Of a DNA stretch of 64,000 bases, positions 38,843 to 49,000 are shown one piece after another. The position numbers were made by a program, and so were the translations under genes. The notes under the pieces are model-generated. The model saw only the letters and a list, made by a program, of their open reading frames with translations, did not search any database and was not told the origin of the DNA. Within the stretch, counting starts at the first letter, position 1, and each line of letters opens with the position of its first letter. Source of the DNA: Yersinia ruckeri ATCC 29473 (lineage in GTDB: Bacteria > Pseudomonadota > Gammaproteobacteria > Enterobacterales > Enterobacteriaceae); contig NZ_KN150747.1 in assembly GCF_000754815.1 (NCBI RefSeq), positions 1,023,908-1,087,907 of the forward strand, read 5' to 3'.

Positions 38843-39367
38843 TTAGAGGTAATTAACCGTAAATTGCGCCGTAGAATCAGCATCACCCGCCGTTACTCCG
38901 GCATCGGTAGCTTCATACATAGCGGCAAATTGTAGGCGGTTATCGCCGTTACTTAACAGGATGGGTTTGGTTGCGGTGCCAAGAGCCAGATATTCATTGC
39001 TACCGGATTGCAGACGAATACCAACATGGGTTGCTGCACCGGTAATACCTAGCAGTGCTGCGTTTTCAGAGTGGCTAGCACCAGTGAAGGTGACGGTTGC
39101 ATTCTTAGAGGTGGTGGTATCACAGTCGGTCAGCACAATATCAAACTTGGCGGCAGTGGATCGGTCGCCCTTTGCAGTGAATAAATGAGAAGGAACCTGA
39201 CCCAGATCGACTTTTTGATCCAATGAATCGGAGTCAATACCACAAGCGCCAGTGACGATTTCGCCTTCAAAGCGAATGGTTCCGGGAGAACCCGATACTG
39301 GTGGAGCGGCCTGAATAGCCGCAGAGAAAGAAACTGCAATCATTACAGTTAATAGTACTTTTTTCAT
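38843..39367 (-). CDS. Major fimbrial subunit (pilin)
   Basis: 174 residues from the ATG at 39367, preceded by AAGGA; the frame is open 29 codons further without a plausible start. Signal peptide MKKVLLTVMIAVSFSAAIQA, then a type-1 pilin domain with the Cys pair in TGACGID and LTDCDTT, and the terminal motif AQFTVNYL with penultimate Tyr. First gene of the leftward pilin-usher-chaperone-adhesin-regulator unit; the 65-bp gap after it is a likely place for partial termination, to give excess pilin. Confidence 0.93.
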   Translation of the reverse strand: MKKVLLTVMIAVSFSAAIQAAPPVSGSPGTIRFEGEIVTGACGIDSDSLDQKVDLGQVPSHLFTAKGDRSTAAKFDIVLTDCDTTTSKNATVTFTGASHSENAALLGITGAATHVGIRLQSGSNEYLALGTATKPILLSNGDNRLQFAAMYEATDAGVTAGDADSTAQFTVNYL

Positions 39368-39978
39368 TGTCAAATCCTTGAAATAAAATCGATGCTGTGA
39401 AAATTGATGTATTACAGGTATTGCGAATAGGCAGAAACACCCACGATTTGTCAATTTATGAGTTTAATTTGCCGCCTTAATTCTTGGGTTAATATACTGT
39501 GGATTCAATTTTTTGCATTATATTCGATCGTTACTTGATCTACTTTAGGATAATTAATTGCTGATAAGCTAAATATTGAAATATAAGATCGAATTTGATG
39601 TGTAAATCGCAAATAATTGGTATTAAATAATGAATATAATACCAATGGCTTTTGGTTGTTTATCTAAAATTAATCAGTAAAACGTGACTGAGATAATGGA
39701 AATGGTATATTTAAATATTGGGATTATTCTTAATTTACTGATTAAGGTTATTCTTAATCGTGGATTTGTTAAATTAAATACCCATTCGTTGATTTTATTT
39801 TTTATTTATTATCTAGGTAATTTATGTTTGCTAATTAATTTATTATTTCTTTTCTGAGTGATTGTATATATTAACTAACGGCTGAGTCTCGTTATCAGAT
39901 GCAGGTTACATTCTTCAATGTTCACCTTATTGCTAGCCATTAAGAGCCATGCTAACTTATCAACGGTTATCTTTTGCA
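39368..39978. other. AT-rich region upstream of the fimbrial operon, with repeats
   Basis: About 610 bp without a gene, presumably the fimbrial promoter. TTATTCTTAAT occurs at 39724-39734 and 39748-39758, exactly 24 bp apart. No inverted repeats of the fimS type that would mark an invertible promoter were seen. The entericidin genes that lie between efp and sugE in E. coli are absent. Confidence 0.5.
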
Positions 39979-39980
39979 GT

Positions 39981-40039
39981 CCGGGACGACCCGGCCAGAC
40001 CGCTGCTATTCGGGGACGACCCTATCCAATAGGATGATG
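39981..40039 (+). promoter_or_regulatory. Guanidine-II (mini-ykkC) riboswitch
   Basis: Two short hairpins with the diagnostic ACGR tetraloops: CCGGG-ACGA-CCCGG (39981-39994) and GGGG-ACGA-CCCT (40012-40023), separated by a 17-base linker, directly upstream of sugE/gdx. The second hairpin is followed by ATCC-AAT-AGGAT, which can mask the ribosome site AGGA. Known: guanidine binding keeps the two stem-loops docked and frees the ribosome site. Confidence 0.92.
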
Positions 40040-40042
40040 ACG

Positions 40043-40357
40043 ATGGCTTGGGTTATTCTGGTTATTGCCGGATTATTAGAAATTGTTTGGGCTGTTGGCC
40101 TTAAATATACTCACGGGTTTACCCGTTTGGCACCCAGTATTATTACCCTTGCGGCTATGGTCGTAAGCGTATTGCTGCTGGCTCATGCGATGAAGAGTTT
40201 GCCTGCTGGAACGGCTTATGCTGTTTGGACCGGAATTGGTGCGGTGGGTACGGCTATCTTAGGTATTGTGCTACTTGGCGAGTCAGCCAGTGCGGCGCGT
40301 TTGCTGAGTTTAGGCATGATAGTTGCGGGGATTATCGGGCTGAAATTGGCCAGCTAA
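40043..40357 (+). CDS. sugE: Guanidinium exporter Gdx/SugE
   Basis: 104 residues from the ATG at 40043, the family start [20 protein letters not shown]; an earlier in-frame ATG at 39974 lies inside the riboswitch. Small multidrug resistance family with four membrane helices and the essential Glu 13 in the first. The SugE/Gdx subtype is shown by KYTHGFTRL and [18 protein letters not shown]. Known: proton-coupled export of guanidinium; agrees with the guanidine-II riboswitch in front. Confidence 0.96.
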   Translation: MAWVILVIAGLLEIVWAVGLKYTHGFTRLAPSIITLAAMVVSVLLLAHAMKSLPAGTAYAVWTGIGAVGTAILGIVLLGESASAARLLSLGMIVAGIIGLKLAS

Positions 40358-40380
40358 GTTACGTGCTGATTTAAATAGAA

Positions 40381-40405
40381 AAGGGCCAACCAGTTTTCGG
40401 CCCTT
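40381..40405. terminator. Terminator after sugE
   Basis: AAGGGCC (40381-40387) pairs with GGCCCTT (40399-40405) 23 bp after the stop codon, with an A-rich left flank, so it may also work for blc in the other direction. Confidence 0.6.
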
Positions 40406-40428
40406 GTCGATCCTTACCCGGTGTGCAG

Positions 40429-40462
40429 TAAAGCCCCGTCCTTCAGGGCGGGGAGGATGTCA
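40429..40462. mobile_element. Relic IS200/IS605-type end (hairpin)
   Basis: CCCCGTCC-TTCA-GGGCGGGG (40434-40453, 8-bp stem with one G-T pair) followed by AGGATGTCAA is the hairpin-plus-tail commonly seen at the right end of IS200/IS605-family elements, where it also forms the 3' part of the TnpB guide RNA. No tnpA or tnpB is present. The tail overlaps the last codon and stop of blc on the opposite strand. Recognition is from memory of the motif; an ordinary terminator shared by sugE and blc is the alternative. Confidence 0.45.
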
Positions 40463-41008
40463 ATGTAGTAATGAGTGTGGCTCTTGATTGACCCAAATAA
40501 GTTTATCCACTGGGAAACCATAGCCTCTGGCGGTTAACCGCAGCTTTTCTTGAACTTCGGCACTCAGACTTGGCGTACGGGAAAGAATCCATAAGTAATC
40601 ACGATTAGGCCCACAAACCAACGCATAACCATAGTCATCATCTAACTCAATAATGTTGTAGCCGCCATAGAATGGGCCGAAAAAGGAAACTTTTAGCGCA
40701 GCGTGGTTTGGTTCGCCAATGAAATAGCCTTTACCTTCACTTTCCTGCCAACGCTGCTTTTGTGAATGATAGCCGCGATTAATCACTCTGATCCCTCCGT
40801 CTGCACGGAGCGAGTAATTGGCCGTGACCTGTTCTAAGCCTTGTTCAAAAGAATGATCCAGTCTGGCAATTTCATACCAGGTACCCAGATAACGTGGTAA
40901 TTGGAAGTTATCGACCACCTTGATATCTTTTGGCGGCGTTACGCTGCAACCGACGGAAAGTAAGGCTGATATCAGTACCGATATTTTTGACCACAATGGC
41001 ATAGACAT
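40460..41008 (-). CDS. blc: Outer-membrane lipocalin Blc
   Basis: 182 residues. Lipoprotein signal with SVGC lipobox at about 19-21, then the lipocalin motif LPRYLGTWYEIARLDHSFE, TANYSL, ALKVSFFGPFYGGYNIIELD and YLWILSRTPSL. Known: binds lysophospholipids; anchored to the outer membrane. Position beside sugE and frd is as in E. coli, without ampC between. Its 3' end falls within the IS605-like hairpin tail, so the last residues (EPHSLLH) may differ from the ancestral end. Confidence 0.95.
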   Translation of the reverse strand: MSMPLWSKISVLISALLSVGCSVTPPKDIKVVDNFQLPRYLGTWYEIARLDHSFEQGLEQVTANYSLRADGGIRVINRGYHSQKQRWQESEGKGYFIGEPNHAALKVSFFGPFYGGYNIIELDDDYGYALVCGPNRDYLWILSRTPSLSAEVQEKLRLTARGYGFPVDKLIWVNQEPHSLLH

Positions 41009-41104
41009 AGTTAAACATCCTGTAGGTGATAAGTGACTTATTGAAAGTAACTCTCATCTATTAGTGATGCAAATATTGAACATTGAATGATAAAGAAAGG
41101 GAAT

Positions 41105-41127
41105 ACGGCCCACATGGAGCAGGCCGT
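41105..41127 (-). terminator. frd operon terminator
   Basis: ACGGCC (41105-41110) and GGCCGT (41122-41127) form a stem 12 bp after the frdD stop; the minus-strand sequence that follows, ATTCCCTTTCTTTATC, is pyrimidine-rich. In E. coli this place holds the frd terminator/ampC attenuator. Confidence 0.6.
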
Positions 41128-41138
41128 TAAGAACGGAA

Positions 41139-41495
41139 TTACAAGGTGAGAACGCCAATAGCAGCCACTACGCTGAGGATGGCGGCCAGACCATAGAAAA
41201 CCCATTTACCAGCAGGCACATGAATTTTCAGGTCATGCATGGCGTGATGAATACGATGCAGGCCACACCACAATGGCAGAATGATCATTAACAGCAAGAA
41301 GATGCGGCCAATAAAGCTCTGACTGAAAGCCAGAATGCGCTCATAACTCAAGGCATCACCGGGGAACGCGCCTAAAGGCAGCAGAATGGCAACCAGCAGG
41401 ATAATGGCGGGCGCAATAATGGCACCCCACATGCCGCCAGCACCAAACAAGCCCCAGAAGATAGGTTCATCGGAGCGCTTAGGTACTTGATTCAT
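41139..41495 (-). CDS. frdD: Fumarate reductase membrane anchor FrdD
   Basis: 118 residues, three membrane helices, ending in a hydrophobic [10 protein letters not shown]. Marks: [16 protein letters not shown] near the start and [16 protein letters not shown]. Known: with FrdC anchors FrdAB and binds menaquinone. Last gene of frdABCD, 16 bp after frdC. Confidence 0.97.
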   Translation of the reverse strand: MNQVPKRSDEPIFWGLFGAGGMWGAIIAPAIILLVAILLPLGAFPGDALSYERILAFSQSFIGRIFLLLMIILPLWCGLHRIHHAMHDLKIHVPAGKWVFYGLAAILSVVAAIGVLTL

Positions 41496-41511
41496 CTTGT
41501 TTTCCTCCGGG

Positions 41512-41904
41512 TTAGATTAAGGCAACGGCCAAAATGACCACAGTTGCCACAATAGTCACCACCCAAAGCGTTTTGATAATCAGCTCTGGCCCCATTTTTT
41601 CGTCTTTTACCACAATATTGGCGGCTTTGGGTGCCAGTTCAAACCAGGTTTTGGTGTGAAGTAACGCAGCCAACAAGGTGATGATGTTAATCAATAACAC
41701 CAATGGGTTTTGCAGGAAGCTGACAAAACCTTCCCAGCCTGCCGGGCCACCTTTCAACGCAAAAACGCCGTAAATCAGGATGATACTAAACCATACTGCC
41801 GGAACCGACGTGCCTTCACGTAGCATATAGAAGCGGTAAAAGCCCAGCTTCTGCCACCAGTTCGGGGCCATGGTGCGGACATAAGGTTTACGTTTAGTTG
41901 TCAT
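41512..41904 (-). CDS. frdC: Fumarate reductase membrane anchor FrdC
   Basis: 130 residues, three membrane helices; start [10 protein letters not shown], then [20 protein letters not shown] and [14 protein letters not shown]. Quinone-binding anchor subunit. 16 bp after frdB. Confidence 0.97.
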   Translation of the reverse strand: MTTKRKPYVRTMAPNWWQKLGFYRFYMLREGTSVPAVWFSIILIYGVFALKGGPAGWEGFVSFLQNPLVLLINIITLLAALLHTKTWFELAPKAANIVVKDEKMGPELIIKTLWVVTIVATVVILAVALI

Positions 41905-41920
41905 TACTGTTTCCCCTCCC

Positions 41921-42655
41921 TTATTGTGGCTTCAGCATGGCGATCATGAAGTCTTTAGCACTGTCGACCTTGCCCTGTTGAATCGCAGCAGCCGGATCAA
42001 CGTGCTTAGGACAAACTTCAGAGCAATAGCCGACAAAGGTACAGCTCCAGACACCATTGTTACCGTTGAGCTGTGGCATACGTTCTTTCTTGCCGTGATC
42101 GCGGGTATCCAGATTGTAACGATGCGCCAGCGTAATCGCTGCCGGGCCAATGAACTCAGGGTTCAGACCGAATTGCGGGCAAGCGGCGTAGCATAAACCA
42201 CAGTTAATACAGCCGGAGAATTGATGATATTTTGCCATCTGCGCCGGAGTCTGGCGGCTTGGACCCTCTTTGGGATTCCGCTCGTTGCCGATGATATAAG
42301 GCTTGATTGCTTCCAGACTCTCAATAAAGTGAGTCATATCAACCACAAGGTCGCGCTCAATCGGGAAGTTGCCCAACGCTTCGACTTTCATGCCCGCAGT
42401 ATATTCCCGCAGGAAGGTTTTACAGGCCAGTTTGGGTACCCGGTTTACCATCATGCCGCAAGAACCGCAGATTGCCATGCGGCAAGACCAGCGGTAAGAC
42501 AGGTCAGGTGCCAGATTGTCCTTGATGTAACCTAAGGCATCGAGCAATGAGGTTTGCTCATCGTAAGGCACTTCAAAGGTTTCGAAGTGAGGCTCGCTAT
42601 CCTTTTCAGGGTTGTAGCGCATGACCTCCATTTTCAGGACTTTCATATCAGCCAT
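41921..42655 (-). CDS. frdB: Fumarate reductase iron-sulfur subunit FrdB
   Basis: 244 residues from the ATG at 42655 ([20 protein letters not shown]); an upstream in-frame ATG at 42718 lies within frdA and is rejected. [2Fe-2S] motif [14 protein letters not shown], then [12 protein letters not shown] and [11 protein letters not shown] for the [4Fe-4S] and [3Fe-4S] clusters. Transfers electrons from menaquinol to the flavin of FrdA. Overlaps frdA by 8 bases. Confidence 0.97.
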   Translation of the reverse strand: MADMKVLKMEVMRYNPEKDSEPHFETFEVPYDEQTSLLDALGYIKDNLAPDLSYRWSCRMAICGSCGMMVNRVPKLACKTFLREYTAGMKVEALGNFPIERDLVVDMTHFIESLEAIKPYIIGNERNPKEGPSRQTPAQMAKYHQFSGCINCGLCYAACPQFGLNPEFIGPAAITLAHRYNLDTRDHGKKERMPQLNGNNGVWSCTFVGYCSEVCPKHVDPAAAIQQGKVDSAKDFMIAMLKPQ

Positions 42656-44462
42656 TCGCCTGCTCCTTATCCTTTTTATCTTGTGCTGTTTGCTTATCTT
42701 GCGCAGTGGCTTCAGCACCGTAGACTCGTTTGGCCGGTGCTAGTTTGGTGATTTTCACATCGCTGTACTCAAGACGTGGTGTGCCACCAGGAGTATGGAA
42801 GGCCAGGGTGTGTTTCAGGAAGTTGACGTCGTCACGCTCGGTGCAGCCTTCGTCCAGACGTTGATGCGCACCACGGGATTCTCTACGATTAAGCGCGGAG
42901 TGAGCCATACATTCAGCCACATCCAGACCATAACCCAATTCGATGGTGTACAGCAGGTCAGTATTAAATACGCTGGAGTTATCGGTGATTTTCACGCGTT
43001 TAAAGCGTTCTTTCAGCTCGGCCAGCTTATCCACGGTTTTTTGCATCAGCTCCGGTGTACGGTAAATACCACAGCCTTCTTCCATCGACAGACCCATTTC
43101 ATCGCGGATTTTCGCCCAGTTTTCTGTCCCTTCCTGTTTCATCAGGTTGGTAAGGCGAGCTTCTACGTCGCGGGTTTGAGCGTCCAGCGCACTGCCGTTC
43201 GCTGTGCCACTTTCCATGGCACGCTGTGCGGCTTGTTCACCGGCAACCCGGCCAAATACCACCAGTTCTGCCAGCGAGTTCGAGCCTAAGCGGTTGGCAC
43301 CGTGCAGACCGACAGAAGAGCATTCGCCCACAGCGAACAGCCCTTTAATTCGGGTTTCACATTGCTGATTGGTTTCGATACCGCCCATGGTGTAGTGCGC
43401 GGTTGGACGCACGGGGATCGGATCTTTCACGGGATCCACACCGACATAGGCTTTGGCCAGTTCGCAAATGAACGGCAGACGTTCCAGTAGCTTTTTCTCA
43501 CCCAGATGACGTAAATCCAGATAAACCACATCACCGCGTGGTGTTGCAATCGTGCGGCCAGCGCGCCATTCGTGCCAGAAAGCCTGAGAAACTTTATCTC
43601 GCGGCCCCAGCTCCATATATTTATTTTCTGGTTTGCCCAATGGCGTTTCCGGGCCCATGCCGTAATCTTGCAGATAGCGATAGCCATCTTTATTTACCAA
43701 AATCCCGCCTTCACCACGGCAGCCTTCGGTCATCAGGATACCGGAACCCGGCAGACCGGTTGGATGGTACTGAACGAATTCCATATCCCGCAGCGGAACG
43801 CCGTGGTGGAACGCCATGCCCATACCGTCGCCGGTGACGATACCACCGTTGGTGTTATAGCGATAAACCCGTCCGGCACCGCCAGTCGCCATAATCACCG
43901 CATTGGCGCGAATCTGGATCTTGGTGCCTTCCATCATATTCAGAGCAACAACGCCACGCGCTTGACCATCATCCACCAGAATATCTAGCACAAAATGTTC
44001 GTCAAAACGTTGAATTTGTGGATATTTCAGAGAGGTCTGGAATAAGGTGTGCAGCATATGGAAACCGGTTTTATCGGCAGCGAACCATGTGCGTTCAATT
44101 TTCATACCGCCAAAACGGCGAACGTTCACCGAACCGTCGGGTTTACGGCTCCATGGACAACCCCAGATTTCCAGTTGTGCCATCTCTTCTGGGCAACTGT
44201 GGACAAAATGGTCAACGACATCCTGTTCGCACAGCCAGTCACCACCGGCAACCGTATCGTTAAAATGATAGTCAAAAGAATCGTGGTCCTGTGTAACTGC
44301 TGCTGATCCCCCTTCGGCAGCCACGGTGTGGCTACGCATCGGGTAAACTTTCGAAATCAGAGCAATCTTCAGCTGAGGGTTGGCTTCCGCTGCGGCTATT
44401 GCTGCACGTAAACCAGCGCCCCCGGCCCCGATAATGGCAAGATCGGCGTTAAAGGTTTGCAC
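42648..44462 (-). CDS. frdA: Fumarate reductase flavoprotein FrdA
   Basis: 604 residues. FAD-binding [16 protein letters not shown] near residue 12, covalent-flavin His in [13 protein letters not shown], catalytic region [21 protein letters not shown] and [15 protein letters not shown]. Reduces fumarate to succinate as terminal step of anaerobic respiration; works with DcuA and AspA. C-terminal tail is Lys/Gln rich ([13 protein letters not shown]). First gene of the operon; an FNR-type promoter lies 275-315 bp upstream. Confidence 0.98.
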   Translation of the reverse strand: MQTFNADLAIIGAGGAGLRAAIAAAEANPQLKIALISKVYPMRSHTVAAEGGSAAVTQDHDSFDYHFNDTVAGGDWLCEQDVVDHFVHSCPEEMAQLEIWGCPWSRKPDGSVNVRRFGGMKIERTWFAADKTGFHMLHTLFQTSLKYPQIQRFDEHFVLDILVDDGQARGVVALNMMEGTKIQIRANAVIMATGGAGRVYRYNTNGGIVTGDGMGMAFHHGVPLRDMEFVQYHPTGLPGSGILMTEGCRGEGGILVNKDGYRYLQDYGMGPETPLGKPENKYMELGPRDKVSQAFWHEWRAGRTIATPRGDVVYLDLRHLGEKKLLERLPFICELAKAYVGVDPVKDPIPVRPTAHYTMGGIETNQQCETRIKGLFAVGECSSVGLHGANRLGSNSLAELVVFGRVAGEQAAQRAMESGTANGSALDAQTRDVEARLTNLMKQEGTENWAKIRDEMGLSMEEGCGIYRTPELMQKTVDKLAELKERFKRVKITDNSSVFNTDLLYTIELGYGLDVAECMAHSALNRRESRGAHQRLDEGCTERDDVNFLKHTLAFHTPGGTPRLEYSDVKITKLAPAKRVYGAEATAQDKQTAQDKKDKEQANG

Positions 44463-44975
44463 TGCGCTTCTCCATTGTTCAAGTGAAAATCTTATATCCT
44501 ATGTATTGGAAACCGCAGGGTACTTGCTGCTCGTTCTCAACCGAATCAATAAACTGAGTAAGTTCATCGCGACTCGTTTGCTGGCGGCCTACCTGCAATA
44601 CCAAAGACTTTGGCTATATAAAGTGAATATTTATTCTTAATGCATCTTCTAATATCATTACCTTGCTAATCAATTACTCGGCACAAGGTAGGAACTCATT
44701 AAGAATAGCTATTTCTTACTTTTTGTATGGGAATGAGTATACCCAATCATAAGTAGTAGAAATTTGATGTGATCGATTGTTTTGTTTTATTTGAACTACG
44801 GCGTTCACCTAATGGGCAGAAACGTGATCGCAAACAGTATTCGCTATTGCTAAGGAGTTTTAACGGTGGGATATGCTGAATTCGTGGCATAAATAGGCCA
44901 TCTTTATAGCAAATTTGTTTGCCTGATAGGATGCGAGTAGACTGCATCCCCTGTTTGATTTCGGAGTTAACCACC
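44463..44975. other. Divergent region between frdA and epmA
   Basis: 513 bp without a gene. Contains the frd promoter described separately, which leaves a frd leader of about 270 nt, and the epmA promoter. TTATTCTTAAT, the word repeated before the fimbrial operon, occurs once at 44631-44641, with a near inverted copy ATTAAGAATA at 44698-44707. No other structure recognised. Confidence 0.5.
44736..44776 (-). promoter_or_regulatory. FNR-dependent frd promoter
   Basis: On the minus strand TCGATCACATCAAATTTC (site core 44764-44776) closely matches the known E. coli frd FNR site (TCGATCTCGTCAAATTTC). A -10 box TATACT (44736-44741) lies 31-32 bp downstream of its centre, the spacing of a class II activator at -41.5. 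E. coli comparison is from memory. Confidence 0.65.
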
Positions 44976-45953
44976 ATGAGCGAAACGGCAAGCTGGCAGC
45001 CAAGTGCACCTATCGCCAATTTGTTGAAGCGCGCAGCAATAATGGCAGAAATACGACGGTTCTTTGCCGATCGTGGCGTATTGGAAATAGAAACGCCAGC
45101 CATGAGCCAAGCGACAGTGACAGATATCCACCTGTCTCCTTTTGAAACCCGGTTTGTCGGACCGGGTGCTGCCGATGGCATGACGCTGTACATGATGACC
45201 AGTCCGGAATATCACATGAAGCGCTTGTTAGCAGCAGGCAGTGGCTCTATCTACCAGATGGGCCGCAGCTTCCGGAATGAAGAGGCCGGTCGCCACCATA
45301 ATCCCGAGTTCACCATGCTGGAGTGGTATCGTCCACATTACGATATGTACCGCTTAATGAACGAGGTTGATGATCTATTGCAACAGGTTTTGGATTGCAG
45401 CAGTGCAGAAACGTTGTCCTATCAGCAGGCTTTCCTGCGTCATTTGGATGTCGATCCGCTGTCGGCGGATAAAGCTCAACTGTGTGAGGCTGCGGCCAAG
45501 CTGGATTTGAGCAATATCGCTGATACTGAAGACGATCGCGATACTTTGCTGCAACTGTTGTTCACCGTTGGTGTTGAGCCGCATATTGGCCGTGATAAAC
45601 CGGCATTTGTGTATCATTTCCCGGCGTCACAGGCGGCACTGGCTGAAATCAGTACCGAAGATCATCGGGTGGCCGAGCGCTTTGAAGTGTATTTCAAGGG
45701 CATGGAGCTGGCGAATGGTTTCCACGAGTTAACCGATGCCAATGAACAGTTGAAACGCTTCGAGCAGGATAATCGTCGTCGCTCCGTTTTGGGGTTACCG
45801 CAAAATCCGATTGATATGCATTTGATTGACGCATTGCAGCACGGTATGCCGGATTGTTCTGGCGTGGCTTTGGGCGTGGACCGCCTGGTCATGCTGGCGC
45901 TGGGGGCTGAAAGACTGAGCGAAGTTATCGCTTTCCCAGTCGATCGCGCCTGA
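44976..45953 (+). CDS. epmA: EF-P beta-lysine ligase EpmA
   Basis: 325 residues from the ATG at 44976 ([20 protein letters not shown]); an ATG at 44919 is less likely. Class II aminoacyl-tRNA synthetase core like LysRS without the anticodon domain: motif 2 [20 protein letters not shown], motif 3 [15 protein letters not shown]. Attaches (R)-beta-lysine to Lys 34 of EF-P. Partner genes epmB and efp are at 31.1-32.7 kb. Divergent from frdA. Confidence 0.97.
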   Translation: MSETASWQPSAPIANLLKRAAIMAEIRRFFADRGVLEIETPAMSQATVTDIHLSPFETRFVGPGAADGMTLYMMTSPEYHMKRLLAAGSGSIYQMGRSFRNEEAGRHHNPEFTMLEWYRPHYDMYRLMNEVDDLLQQVLDCSSAETLSYQQAFLRHLDVDPLSADKAQLCEAAAKLDLSNIADTEDDRDTLLQLLFTVGVEPHIGRDKPAFVYHFPASQAALAEISTEDHRVAERFEVYFKGMELANGFHELTDANEQLKRFEQDNRRRSVLGLPQNPIDMHLIDALQHGMPDCSGVALGVDRLVMLALGAERLSEVIAFPVDRA

Positions 45954-46024
45954 TTCTTTATGGAATCAAGGCGGTTGAGGTTAATGACAAGGTGTTCGCA
46001 GTATCGAGATTTGTCAGCAGTCTG

Positions 46025-46056
46025 AAGAGCCTGATTCTTTAGGGAATCAGGCTCTT
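46025..46056. terminator. Terminator between convergent epmA and mscM
   Basis: AAGAGCCTGATTC (46025-46037) pairs with GAATCAGGCTCTT (46044-46056), 13-bp perfect stem, then TTGTCC. A partial copy of the stem core, TGATTC-N5-GAATCA, lies earlier at 45951-45967. Confidence 0.85.
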
Positions 46057-46080
46057 TGTCCAAAAATTCGGACTAAAGCA

Positions 46081-49000
46081 TTACAGGCTACCTGGCGAGC
46101 GAGTGTTATTGCGTGACGGAGTCGAACTGGAGCTGCGACCCGTGCGGCCCAAGGTTTCCATCCGAACCTGGAACGGCGGGAATGGCAGCACAATGTCGTG
46201 CTCGCGGAAGCCAGCCAGAATCAGTTGATGAATTTCGTGGCGCAGTGGCATCCGGTGGCTCATTTCAGCGGCGTAAATTCGCAGTTCGAAGATCTGAATC
46301 CCTTGTTGTAGATCGACCAGATAGACTTCTGGCGCGGGGTTATCGAGTACCAACGCACAGCGTTTGGATGCCGTCAGCAGTATTTCGGTGACCTCTTCAC
46401 TGTTGGTTTCCGCTGGTGCAGGTACCGTCAATACCACACGAGTAATCGAGTCAGATAGTGACCAGTTGATAAACTGCTCAGTGATAAAGGCTTTGTTCGG
46501 TACGATAATTTCCTTGCGATCCCAATCGGAAATGGTAGTAGCGCGTGTATTGATTTTGGTCACACTGCCAGTGAGGTCGCGGATGGTCACGGTATCGCCG
46601 ATCCGGATTGGTTTCTCGAACAGAATAATCAGGCCAGAGACGAAGTTGGCAAAAATCTCTTGTAAACCAAAACCTAATCCTAAACCCAGAGCAGCAACTA
46701 ACCACTGGAACTTCGCCCATTCAATCCCCAGCATAGAAAAACCGAGCAGGCCGCCAAATAGAATCACCAGATATTTGGTGATGGTAGAAATGGCATAGCC
46801 AGTACCGGGTGTGAGATCCAGGTGCTGGAGTAACGCCAGCTCAAGTAACGCCGGTAAGTTGCGTACTAACTGGGCGGTAACGATGATCACCAAAATGGCG
46901 ATCAGCAATGATCCCATGGTGATCGGCTGGATCGATTCCACCCCGTTGGTCGTTGAGGAAACATCCCATAAACGAATATTTTCCAGGAAACCAAAGGCAG
47001 AATGAATTTCCGACCACAGGAAAATCACTGAAACCAACGCGATCATGGTGAGCATTGAACGTACCAGTCGCAAGGACTGGGCGCTGATGACATCCAGATC
47101 GATCACCGGCTCTTCTACGTCAATCGACCCTTCGGTACTGTTACTGTGCGGCGTGTCATCTTCTCCTTTGGCACGTTGCGCCAGAATATCAGCTCGCCGT
47201 TGCTTGGCGCGATCAAAGGCAATACGACGGCGCTGGATCAGCATCCAACGGCGGATAATGTGGTAAATCACCAGCAAGAAGAACCAAATAGCGACTGAGG
47301 TTTCCAAACGTGCCAGCAGCGCCTGTGACGTGGCCAGATAGCCCAGCAGCGAAGCCAGTGCGGCAATCAGTGGCGCGGAGATCAGCAAGCTCCACAAGGC
47401 CTGGTTCACCTTATTCTCACCGGAGCCTTTTTTATCCAGGTACAGCGGAATCCCAGCACGTTTCAGGCTATTGGTCACCAAACTTAACGCGATACATAGC
47501 AGTATAAAGCACAGGCGGCCTAAGCTACCGGCAAACTCGCGATCGTTGTAATTCTCGAAAGTAATCAAGGCCATCATCAATGGAATAATCAGCCACACCG
47601 ACATGCGATAAAAGCGCATGGCTCTGGCAACCTGAGCTGGCGACCAACGGAAATGGGCAATAAACAAGCCATGAGGGTGGGCAAAGGAGGCGCTGATCAT
47701 AAATATCCATAGCACTGGAACTGTCGCAGTGACGCCGTTCCCAATAGCGACCGCCATTGGGTAGGACCAGGCATTTTGCAGGCCGTAGCCTAATGCCGCC
47801 CAAAGTACCGGTAGCGGCAGCGCAACCAGAATAGACCAGAAAACGGTGCGTAATGTCAGCGAAAATTGGTCTTGTGTGACTTTGCCGATCCGGCTGTTGG
47901 CTCGCTCCATGAAAGCGTGATAATGGCGGCGTGAGCTAAGACTGAAACCAACAAATAGCAATGCGCTGATAATGAGAATCAAGGTTTCTTTGCTGGTCAT
48001 CATCATGGCAAATGCGCGACCTAACTGGGATAGGGTATCCAGAGAGAGCAGGCGGGTCAGGTCACGAGCGACATTGATTGGGTATGATAATGAAATAGGG
48101 TTGACATCGGCGACCCAGAACAGGTAACGGTGGGTTGCTTCGCGAATTTCGCTTAGGACATCAACCAGTTGGCTATTGGCTACTTTTAGTTTGGTGAGTT
48201 CAAGAATTTGCGTGTCATAACCGGAAAGCAGGGAATTCAACAGTTCACGCTGGGTACGCATCTGGGCGTCCATAATTCGCTGTTGCTGGGCGGTGAGCGG
48301 CGTGCCGTTATCCTGTGTTACTTTAGTTGTTTTCTGCTGTTTTTCCAGCATGTCTTCGTAATACAGGCGCTGGACGCGTAGCTGGGCCATATCCCGATCC
48401 AACTGTTGGGATTTTGGTATTTCCGGTAATCGGGCAACCTGTGCCCGCAGGGTTTCTCCGAGTGCAGTAGATACACCAAGCCATTGAGCTTGCTCGCGAA
48501 TAGTGCTGAGAGCCTGACGAACTCGCAGAGTATCCGCCGCCGCTTGGCGCTGTTGGGAGGAAATCAGATCCATCCGCTGAGCCTGCTGATTCAGCTCACG
48601 GGATAATGTGCGGTTAATTTCCAGCTGTTGGCTGATAGCGACCGGTAAATCGCCACCTTGCTCTGCCAACAGTTCGGTACGTTCCAGCGCCTGCTCAGCT
48701 TCTTGCTGACGCTGATTGTTCAGATTATTACGCAGTGCTTGCAATAAAGCGTCGACCCGTTCATGGCTCTTTTTAAAGATTTCAGAGCGCATGCGGGATA
48801 ATTCTTGGCGATTATTGGCCGAGAGCTGAGAAAGTTCTAACTCGTTGACTCTGGCCTTGCGAGCGGTGGCTTCGGCTTGTAATTGTGCCAGTTGTGCTTG
48901 GGCTAACGGTGTGGAAGGATGACTTTGCGATTGTAGCCGCAATGTCACTTCACCGAGCAAGCGACGCGCCTCTGACTGTTGTTGCGGCAGTTGACTGAGG

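Noticed and set aside
39368-39978. Invertible (phase-variable) promoter of the fimbrial operon
   Set aside because: No pair of inverted repeats and no nearby fimB/fimE-type recombinase were found.
42795-43289. 164-codon plus-strand frame inside frdA
   Set aside because: Antisense shadow of the conserved FrdA coding sequence.
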